A stretch of 64,000 nucleotides of DNA, taken from the NCBI RefSeq assembly GCF_900103985.1, contig NZ_FNIE01000003.1:1-64000 (forward strand), written 5' to 3'. The notes under the pieces were generated by a model. That model was not told where the DNA came from. It worked only from the letters and a program-made list of their open reading frames with translations, and did not search any database. Positions 58,304 to 64,000 of this stretch are shown piece after piece (positions within the stretch are counted from its first letter, which is position 1; every line of letters starts with the position of its first letter). The translations under genes and the position numbers were made by a program. This DNA is from Actinacidiphila guanduensis. GTDB taxonomy: Bacteria > Actinomycetota > Actinomycetes > Streptomycetales > Streptomycetaceae.

Positions 58304-59509
58304 ATGCACCTGCGCGCACGGCTGTCCGCTTTGGGCATCGCGGCACTGGCGGCGATCCCGCTCACCGTGCTCGGCCCGGCGGCGGCCTCGCACGCCGCGG
58401 CCTCGCCGGCCAAGGCGGTCCGCTCCTGCACCACCGCCAAGGCCGGGTACGCCTCCTGTCAGGCGCTCGTCCGCACCGACGTCACCGGCACGGTTGCCCC
58501 CGCCGGCGCCAAGCCGGATGCCGCCACCCCCTCCGGCTTCGGCCCCGCCGACCTGCAGTCGGCGTACAACCTGCCCTCGGCCACCGCGGGTTCGGGCCGC
58601 ACGGTCGCGATCGTCGACGCCTACGACGACCCGACCGCGGAGGCCGACCTCGGCGTCTACCGCAGCCAGTTCGGGCTGCCCGCCTGCACCACCGCCAACG
58701 GCTGCTTCAAGAAGGTCGACCAGAACGGCGGCACGAGCTACCCGCGCAAGGACGGCGGCTGGGCCCAGGAGATCTCACTCGACCTCGACATGGTCTCGGC
58801 GATCTGCCCCAACTGCCACATCCTGCTGGTGGAAGCGAGCAGTTCGTCCTTCGCCAACCTCGGCGCGGCGGTCAACCGCGCGGCGGCCACTCCCGGTGTC
58901 GTCGCGATCAGCAACAGCTACGGCGGCTCCGACGCCTCCGACGCCACCTACGGCTCCTACTACAACCACCCGGGCATCGCGGTGACCGCCAGCTCCGGTG
59001 ACAACGGCTACGGCGCGAGCTACCCGGCGTCCTCGCACTACGTCACCGCGGTCGGCGGCACCTCGCTGAGCAAGGCGTCCACCTCGCGCGGCTGGAGCGA
59101 GACCGCGTGGAGCGGGGCGGGCAGCGGCTGCTCGGCCTACAACACCGCGCTCAGCGGCCAGGCGTCCTTCGGCACCGGCTGCGCCAAGCGGGCCGAGGCC
59201 GACGTCTCGGCGGTCGCCAACCCCTCGACGGGCGTCGCCGTCTACGACAGCACGGCCTACCAGGGCTACGTCGGCTGGATGGTCTTCGGCGGCACCAGCG
59301 TCTCCTCGCCGGTCATCGCCTCGGTCTACGCCCTGGCCGGCAACACCGGCTCGATCGACAACAACTACCCCTACACGCACTCCTCGTCGCTGAACGACGT
59401 CACCTCGGGCAGCAACGGCAGCTGCACGACCAGCCAATGGTGCACCGCGCGCACCGGCTGGGACGGCCCGACCGGCCTCGGCACGCCGAACGGAGTCGGG
59501 GCGTTCTGA
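58304..59509 (+). CDS. Secreted S53 (sedolisin-like) serine-carboxyl peptidase
   Basis: This 401-residue secreted protease begins with a signal peptide (MHLRARLSALGIAALAAIPL, cleavage near ASHA-AAS). A short linker and the catalytic domain from about residue 80 follow. Catalytic Glu and Asp are in WAQEISLDLDMVSAICPNC, the oxyanion Asp is in TASSGDNGYGASYPAS, and the nucleophile Ser is in VFGGTSVSSPVIASVYAL. The large pro-domain of classical sedolisins is missing, as in many short Streptomyces relatives. Six Cys may form disulfides. It is made as a monocistronic unit ending at a strong terminator. Confidence 0.92.
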   Translation: MHLRARLSALGIAALAAIPLTVLGPAAASHAAASPAKAVRSCTTAKAGYASCQALVRTDVTGTVAPAGAKPDAATPSGFGPADLQSAYNLPSATAGSGRTVAIVDAYDDPTAEADLGVYRSQFGLPACTTANGCFKKVDQNGGTSYPRKDGGWAQEISLDLDMVSAICPNCHILLVEASSSSFANLGAAVNRAAATPGVVAISNSYGGSDASDATYGSYYNHPGIAVTASSGDNGYGASYPASSHYVTAVGGTSLSKASTSRGWSETAWSGAGSGCSAYNTALSGQASFGTGCAKRAEADVSAVANPSTGVAVYDSTAYQGYVGWMVFGGTSVSSPVIASVYALAGNTGSIDNNYPYTHSSSLNDVTSGSNGSCTTSQWCTARTGWDGPTGLGTPNGVGAF

Positions 59510-59565
59510 GCGGACCGCCCCGCACGCGGCACGTCCACAGCACGTCCGGGGCAGCGTGACCCCCA

Positions 59566-59601
59566 CCGCGGGGCCGGAAGGAACTCCTTCCGGCCCCGCG
59601 G
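59566..59601. terminator. Strong hairpin after the S53 peptidase
   Basis: CCGCGGGGCCGGAAGGA (59566-59582) pairs perfectly over 17 bp with TCCTTCCGGCCCCGCGG (59585-59601). The top pairs will open to form a loop. It is 56 bp after the stop and between convergent genes, so it can serve both. Confidence 0.85.
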
Positions 59602-59702
59602 CCGTTGCTGCGGGGCGCGGCCGCGGGTGACGGGGTGCGGGTTGCGTACGGGCAGGTGCCGGGGGGCGGAGTGCGGATGCGCGGTGCTGGGCCGATTGCC
59701 GC

Positions 59703-61115
59703 TCAGGGGCGGGTGATACCCGGCTTCGGTCCCGACGGGGGCTTCGTGGCCGGGGACTTCGTCACCGGCGCCTTCACCACGGGCGCCGTCGTGGAAGTCG
59801 GGTCCGCCGTGGGGGACTTGGCGGGCGGTGTCCGGACCGCGGACGGTGTCGCGGGGGCCTGCTCCGCGGTGGGGCTGTCCGCAGGGGCGGAGGAGGAGCC
59901 GCCCGCCGCCGGGTGGGCGGGGTGCGAAGGGTGAGCGGGGTGCGCGGGGTGGCTGGGATGGGCGGGGGGCGAGGCGGGGGGTGAGGCGGTCTGCTCGGCG
60001 CAGTAGTCCGCGATGCGGTCCGTACCGCCGGCTGCCACGGCCAGTTCGGCGGCCACCGGGGCCGCCGGGCTCCTGCCGTGGTCCACGGCCGTCAGATACG
60101 CCTGACACAGCCCCTTCACGCCCGGCGGAACCGCCCGGCCGGTCGAGGGCGCGCCGGCCGAGGGCGACGGCGGGACCGTACCGACGGGCGTGCCGGTGCC
60201 CGCGGACGAAGGGGTGGGCGAGCCCGAACCGCCCCGAGGGCTCGCGCTGTTGCCCGCCGCGGCCGAGCCGGAGGAGGGCGGCGCCACGGTGCCGGAGCCG
60301 AACGGGTGCGGCAGGTGGCCCTGTTGGGCCGCGACGGCGACCCCGCCGAGCGCGAGGACGGCGACCACACCGCCGGCCAGCGCCCCGCGTCTGCACCGCC
60401 GCCTCGCCGTCCGGGCCACGGCACGCCCGCCGCGGCCGGCCGAGGGGCGGGCGGCGACCGCGTCCCGGAAGGCGTCGAGCACGGCCTGCTCGTCGCCGGG
60501 CCGCCCGGGCAGCGGCTCGGCGGCGGCGGCCAGCAGCCGTGCGAGGGGCGCGAGACGGTCGTCGGAGGGATCGGCCCCGTCGGCCGCCACCCCGCCCCGC
60601 AGCAACCGCTCCACGTCCTCGGGCCCGATCTCTCCCCCGGCGGCGCCCGGCCCGGCCTCCCTGCGCCCACTCCCTGCGTCCGCACCGAACTCCCCCGCGG
60701 ACGGGGCCGATTCGCCGCCTCCGGACGACGCCTCGCGCGGCAGTCCGGGCCCTTCGCGACCGGACTCCGCCTCGGAGGCCGCCGCTCCGGCACCCTCCGC
60801 CGGCACCTCGCCGGCCCCGGCGCCCCCAACGGGCACCGCCGGTCCGCCGGCATCCTGCCGAACCCCGCCGGATGCCTCGCCCGCGCCCTCGCCGCCCGGC
60901 CCGCTGGACACCCGCGGCGCCGCGGCCGGTCCGGTGCCCTCCGCCGACGGCTCCGGCCGTGCCCGGCTCGGGGCCGCTTCGGCGGGTGCGTCCGGCACCC
61001 CGGGCACGAAGCCGCCCTGCGGCGGGGCGCCGTCCTCCCCCGCGGGGACCCGCGGGGCGGCGGGGCCGGGGGGCCGTGGCGCGGCGCGGTGGTCGCCGTC
61101 TCGGCTCTGGCTCAT
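59703..61115 (-). CDS. Pro/Ala-rich single-pass membrane protein, putative anti-sigma partner
   Basis: This 470-residue protein has a very long disordered Pro/Ala/Gly/Glu N-terminus. A folded cytoplasmic segment follows (GEIGPEDVERLLRGGVAADG to DAFRDAVAARPSAG), then one membrane helix (RRGALAGGVVAVLALGGVAV, about residues 240-262). The external domain includes GVKGLCQAYLTAVDHGRSPA and DRIADYCAEQ. The tail has a His-Pro repeat (AHPSHPAHPAHP). It starts 3 bp after the sigma-factor stop, so it is probably that factor's membrane regulator. The two conserved Cys are typical of this Streptomyces family. Confidence 0.78.
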   Translation of the reverse strand: MSQSRDGDHRAAPRPPGPAAPRVPAGEDGAPPQGGFVPGVPDAPAEAAPSRARPEPSAEGTGPAAAPRVSSGPGGEGAGEASGGVRQDAGGPAVPVGGAGAGEVPAEGAGAAASEAESGREGPGLPREASSGGGESAPSAGEFGADAGSGRREAGPGAAGGEIGPEDVERLLRGGVAADGADPSDDRLAPLARLLAAAAEPLPGRPGDEQAVLDAFRDAVAARPSAGRGGRAVARTARRRCRRGALAGGVVAVLALGGVAVAAQQGHLPHPFGSGTVAPPSSGSAAAGNSASPRGGSGSPTPSSAGTGTPVGTVPPSPSAGAPSTGRAVPPGVKGLCQAYLTAVDHGRSPAAPVAAELAVAAGGTDRIADYCAEQTASPPASPPAHPSHPAHPAHPSHPAHPAAGGSSSAPADSPTAEQAPATPSAVRTPPAKSPTADPTSTTAPVVKAPVTKSPATKPPSGPKPGITRP

Positions 61116-61118
61116 CGG

Positions 61119-61703
61119 TTACTTCTCCTCGGCGCCGCGCAGGCGCTCCGACAGACGTTTCAGGCCGCGGTGTGCGGCGGTGCGGACGGCGCCGGGGCGC
61201 TTGCCCAGCACCTCCGCGGCCATCGGGCCGTTCAGGCCCAGCACCACTCGCAGCAGCACGGCCTCCGCCTGGTCCTGCGGGAGTTCGGCGATGAGCGCGA
61301 GCGCCCGCTCGGTGGACAGGTTGTCCAGGGCCAGGCCCTCGGAGTCGGGTCCGGTGGTGCGTTCGGCGACGCCCTCGTCCAGCTCCGTGGTGCGCGGGCG
61401 GACCTTGGTGCGCCGCATGTGGTCCAGCGCCCGGTGCCGCGCGATGGTCGCCGCCCAGCTGCGGAAGGAGATCCCGTCGCCGTGGAAGCGGCCGAGGTCG
61501 CGGACGATGTCGTGCCAGGTCTCGGAGGCGATGTCGTCCGCGTCGTCGCCGACGAGTCCGCGCAGGTATCCCAGCAGCATGGGGTGGACGTCCCGGTAGA
61601 CGCGGCCGAAGGCGGTGTGGTCGCCGTGCTGGGCCAGGGCGACGGCCTCGGACAGCTCGGCCTCGTCCATCCTGCGGTGCCGACGCAGCTCCGCTTTCCC
61701 CAC
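61119..61703 (-). CDS. Sigma-70 family (ECF-type) sigma factor
   Basis: This 194-residue sigma factor has region 2 with RVYRDVHPMLLGYLRGLVGD and DIASETWHDIVRDLGRFHGD, and region 4 with LIAELPQDQAEAVLLRVVLG, then LNGPMAAEVLGKRPGAVRTA. It is the kind paired with a Pro-rich membrane protein in Streptomyces. The GTG at 61703 has GAGGG about 5 nt upstream; ATG 61670 lies just before the conserved body and is an alternative. It forms an operon with the gene at 59703. Confidence 0.88.
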   Translation of the reverse strand: MGKAELRRHRRMDEAELSEAVALAQHGDHTAFGRVYRDVHPMLLGYLRGLVGDDADDIASETWHDIVRDLGRFHGDGISFRSWAATIARHRALDHMRRTKVRPRTTELDEGVAERTTGPDSEGLALDNLSTERALALIAELPQDQAEAVLLRVVLGLNGPMAAEVLGKRPGAVRTAAHRGLKRLSERLRGAEEK

Positions 61704-61790
61704 CACGCCCTCTTCGTACTCGCCGGTCAGCTGCGGTGGCCGGTGCGCGCGCACCGGCGCGGGGTCCTGCGAGCACCCCGCCGGCCCGGC

Positions 61791-62222
61791 TCACACCAGC
61801 GCCTGTCCCGCCACCGAGAGGTAGAACAGCCGCAGGCTGTCCTCGGCACCGTTCCGGTACCGCTTCACCGCCTTGCCGAGCGGGTTCCACACGCGGCCGT
61901 CCCGCGTGCGGATTCCGAACGGCTGACCGAAGATATCGCGCTGAGCGGGGTCGAAGTCCACCCACTGCGCCCCGATACCGCGGACGAGCACCTGCCCGGT
62001 GTAGGCGCCGAAGCCGGTGAGGAAGGGCAGCAGCGCCTCTTCGGGCGGCCCCTCGCGGCGGATGCCGTCGATGATGCGGTCCACCAGCGCGAGGCTGGCG
62101 GGCGTGTAGTCCAGCCGGATCCGGGCCCCTTCCCGCACCGTGGCGACCGCGTCCGCGGCCATCCGGGGCCCGCGGACCTCTGCCCGCGGAACGCTCGGAG
62201 CATGCGCGACCTGCTGGTCCAT
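61791..62222 (-). CDS. Hypothetical alpha/beta protein (DUF3806-like)
   Basis: This 143-residue soluble protein begins MDQQVAHAPSVPRAEVRGPR. The body reads LDYTPASLALVDRIIDGIRR, ALLPFLTGFGAYTGQVLVRG, GAQWVDFDP and FGIRTRDGRVWNPLGKAVKR. The W-x-D and G-x-x-x-N-P-L-x-K features resemble DUF3806-type small proteins, but this assignment is uncertain. The ATG at 62222 has GGAAGGG 8 nt upstream; the frame runs open to 62312 without a better start. Confidence 0.7.
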   Translation of the reverse strand: MDQQVAHAPSVPRAEVRGPRMAADAVATVREGARIRLDYTPASLALVDRIIDGIRREGPPEEALLPFLTGFGAYTGQVLVRGIGAQWVDFDPAQRDIFGQPFGIRTRDGRVWNPLGKAVKRYRNGAEDSLRLFYLSVAGQALV

Positions 62223-62524
62223 AGACGCGTCCCTTCCGGTTGTCCAGGCGAGGCCGTCCCCCGCGGGTGGGACGGCAACCAACGCAAGCGCAGCGACCAC
62301 GGAAAACGTCACACCCCGGGTGCCGGCGGCCTTTTCCGGCGCCTTGTACGCGTCCTCGCCGGAGGTTCGCAGCGGCCCTCAAGTTCAGCCCGTGACGGCC
62401 GGGTCGTACGACGCCGGAGGCGTCCGGCACCCGCTGCCGAAGCCGCCCGCGCGGCGGCCCGCGTCACCGGCGGCCCGCACGTCCGCGCGCGCGGGCCGTC
62501 GTGGGGGCCGGGGCGGGGAACGGC

Positions 62525-62565
62525 GAGCGGCGCCGGTACGGTCGGGGACCGTACCGGCGCCGCTC
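62525..62565 (-). terminator. Very strong hairpin after the cell-wall-anchored protein gene
   Basis: GAGCGGCGCCGGTACGGTC (62525-62543) pairs perfectly over 19 bp with GACCGTACCGGCGCCGCTC (62547-62565) around GGG. It lies 21 bp past the stop at 62587 on the minus strand. The 300 bp to its left, up to 62222, hold no gene. Confidence 0.88.
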
Positions 62566-62586
62566 GTACCGGCCGGGGCCGTGGGA

Positions 62587-63339
62587 TCAGAGGTGCCGCT
62601 GGGCGCCCTTGCGGCGGAAGCGGATCACGACGCCGCCGGCGAGCAGGAGGACGGCCGCGATGCTGATGCCGGTCACCGAGGCGCCGGTGGAGGCGAGGCT
62701 GCCGCCGCCGGAGGTGCCGGAGCCGGACGACGCGGCGGCCGCGGCGCTCGCGGAGGACGAGGCGCCGCCGCTCTGCGCGGGCGCCGTGCTCGCGCCGCCG
62801 GAGGACGAACCGGCGCTCGTGGTGCCGCCGTTGTCACCGGTTCCGCCGGACGTGCCCGCGCTGGTGCCGCCGTTGTCGCCCGAGCCACCGGTGGTGCCCG
62901 CGGTGCCGCCCGAGGCGCCGCCGGTGCCGCTCTGGTCGCCGCAGTCGGTCCAGAAGACCTTGTGCTTGGCGGCGCCGTGCTCCCCGTCGAAGTTCCACTC
63001 CAGCTTGTAGTGGCCGTCGGGCAGGGTCATGTCGGCGGTGCGGCCGTGGCCCTGGGCGTCCAGGGTGATGGAGCCCTGCGTGATGTCGTTCTTGGACCCG
63101 GTGGGCGGTATCCCGACGATCTTGTACGAGGCGGCCTGGCTGCCGTCGAAGTAGAAGGCGTCGAGGTAGAACGTGCACACGTGCGGCTCGTTGCGGACCA
63201 GCTCCTCGCCGGTCTTCGCGTCATGGATCTTGATGGTGCCGTTGTCGCCCGGGGCGTTGTTCGCCGCGGCGAGAGGTGCGAACAGAGCGGTGGCGGCGAC
63301 GGCGACTGCCGTGGCGCCGACCGCGGGGAGGACACGCAT
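62587..63339 (-). CDS. Secreted LASTG-anchored surface protein
   Basis: This 250-residue protein has a signal peptide (MRVLPAVGATAVAVAATALF, cleaved near AAANN). A folded domain at 30-125 follows, with GTIKIHDAKTGEELVRNEPH and CTFYLDAFYFDGSQA, two Cys and a beta-rich pattern. Then comes a long Gly/Ser/Thr linker, and a sorting signal LASTG, hydrophobic helix and basic tail (VIRFRRKGAQRHL). Sortase would link it to the cell wall, possibly sortase E, which prefers LAxTG. The ATG at 63339 is where the signal peptide begins. Confidence 0.88.
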   Translation of the reverse strand: MRVLPAVGATAVAVAATALFAPLAAANNAPGDNGTIKIHDAKTGEELVRNEPHVCTFYLDAFYFDGSQAASYKIVGIPPTGSKNDITQGSITLDAQGHGRTADMTLPDGHYKLEWNFDGEHGAAKHKVFWTDCGDQSGTGGASGGTAGTTGGSGDNGGTSAGTSGGTGDNGGTTSAGSSSGGASTAPAQSGGASSSASAAAAASSGSGTSGGGSLASTGASVTGISIAAVLLLAGGVVIRFRRKGAQRHL

Positions 63340-63479
63340 GGACCTACCAACCTGCTGGAATCGGGCGGGGGGAGGCGCCAAGACTTCCCAGAGCGCCGCA
63401 GATCCCGTCAAGTCGGTTGGCATAGCGGGGCAATTCCCCCATCCCCGGCGGCACTCGGCACTCTGCCGCCCCACCGCCC

Positions 63480-63563
63480 TCAGCCGTCGGTGACCAGCCG
63501 CCGCTCCACGTCGGGGGAGATCGGGCCGCCGGGCTCCCGGCGGCCGTCGGCGGATGTCGTCAT
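63480..63563 (-). CDS. Possible 27-residue coupled micro-protein
   Basis: An ATG at 63563 overlaps the permease stop by ATGA and opens 27 codons, MTTSADGRREPGGPISPDVE to LVTDG. The overlap suggests it may be translated, but there is no other evidence and it could be chance. Confidence 0.35.
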   Translation of the reverse strand: MTTSADGRREPGGPISPDVERRLVTDG

Positions 63564-64000
63564 ACGACGCCTTCCGCGTACTCCGCGAGTTCGGCGTCGT
63601 CGGCCAGCGCGGGCGACTCGTAGTCGCGCCGCCCCGCCACCACCCACCAGATGCTCGCCAGCAGCAGCACCACGACGAGCGCGATCGGCGCGTAGTTGAA
63701 CGACGAGACGGTCACCAGGTGGTGGGTCGGGCGGGTCTGCGGCAGGCAGAACAGCACGGTGACGAAGAGCACCCAGGCCACGGCGGTCCAGCCGATCAGG
63801 GTGCTCCAGCGGCCCAGGTGCCAGGGGCCGCGCTGGAAGCGGCGGCCGGCCCGCAGCCGCAGGTAGATCGGGATGGCGTAGGCGGGGGTGATGCCGATGA
63901 CGTTGATCGCGGTGACGGCGCCGTAGGCGACCGTGCTGTAGAGGGCCGGCAGGGCGAGGACGGCGGCGACGGCGACGGCGAGCCACACCGCGCGGGTCGG
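63560..64000 (-). CDS. Amino-acid permease (APC family), C-terminal part
   Basis: The last 146 residues of an amino-acid/polyamine permease are present, and the start lies beyond the window. Four membrane helices are visible: LAVAVAAVLALPALYSTVAY, AVTAINVIGITPAYAIPIYL, TLIGWTAVAWVLFVTVLFCL and APIALVVVLLLASIWWVVAG. The loop LRLRAGRRFQRGPWHLGRWS matches the GABA-permease-like APC group in actinomycetes, as does the end segment GRRDYESPALADDAEL. Confidence 0.9.
   Translation of the reverse strand, partial: PTRAVWLAVAVAAVLALPALYSTVAYGAVTAINVIGITPAYAIPIYLRLRAGRRFQRGPWHLGRWSTLIGWTAVAWVLFVTVLFCLPQTRPTHHLVTVSSFNYAPIALVVVLLLASIWWVVAGRRDYESPALADDAELAEYAEGVV

Noticed and set aside
59371-62666. Long antisense frames of 862 to 1019 codons over the sigma/anti-sigma region
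   Set aside because: They are compositional shadows. The sigma factor and membrane protein on the other frames have recognisable motifs and ribosome sites.

Overview
The window is high-GC actinobacterial DNA, almost certainly from a Streptomyces chromosome. The supporting signs are strong G/C in third codon positions, frequent GTG and TTG starts, 4-bp stop/start overlaps, XRE/DUF397 pairs, a SCO2400-type protein, ANTAR and STAS regulators, a SigB/F-type sigma factor and DUF3152. No rRNA, tRNA or CRISPR array was seen. The mix of a transposase, an integrase, gene remnants and many regulator/target pairs suggests a chromosome arm, not the core.

Region by region. 0-9.5 kb: an MMPL exporter (3' end outside the window) with a divergent TetR repressor; a PAS/GAF/SpoIIE phosphatase; a frameshifted IS256-type element; a membrane-anchored ricin-lectin protein; an NAD-dependent epimerase/reductase. 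9.5-17.6 kb: a class I lanthipeptide cluster of the FxLD kind (precursor, LanB, LanC, and a truncated stand-alone elimination-domain protein). It lies downstream of five small genes that all overlap by 4 bp and begin with an anti-sigma-type ATPase; a divergent XRE regulator and a DUF397 partner complete it. 17.8-24.2 kb: an accessory block with an AbiGi-like orphan, a STAND (NLR-like) ATPase with near-identical C-terminal repeats, a small upstream partner sharing a short glycine/valine motif with it, a TPR remnant, and a HAD hydrolase coupled to an XRE/TPR regulator. 24.7-32.5 kb: a collinear eight-gene set ending in an excisionase-like gene and a tyrosine integrase. Its cargo includes two proteins built from repeated helix-turn-helix modules, an XRE regulator, an endonuclease/exonuclease/phosphatase-fold protein and a Cys-rich protein.

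32.9-39.4 kb: stress and envelope genes (SigB/F-type sigma factor, GNAT, fatty-acid desaturase, STAS protein, two overlapping GAF-ANTAR genes, YihY/BrkB membrane protein). 39.7-53.4 kb: a run of regulator/target pairs: aldo/keto reductase with TetR, NCS1 permease, MFS exporter with an ArsR-like repressor, a four-gene flavin monooxygenase operon, CGNR regulator with MFS, TetR with SDR. 53.5-64 kb: ECF sigma factor with a PASTA membrane protein, DUF3152 metallopeptidase, ThDP-dependent pyruvate oxidase-like enzyme, S53 peptidase, a second sigma factor with a membrane partner, a cell-wall-anchored protein and the end of an amino-acid permease.

How the genes work together. The LanB/LanC enzymes should modify the 57-residue FxLD precursor, but the tail of the pathway looks cut off. 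The STAND ATPase and its small upstream partner have the layout of NLR/effector pairs that signal through amyloid-like motifs. An identical 14-bp site lies upstream of both the MFS exporter (beside the ArsR-like gene) and the monooxygenase operon 4.4 kb away, suggesting one small regulon. All functional statements are inferences from sequence; no database search was possible.
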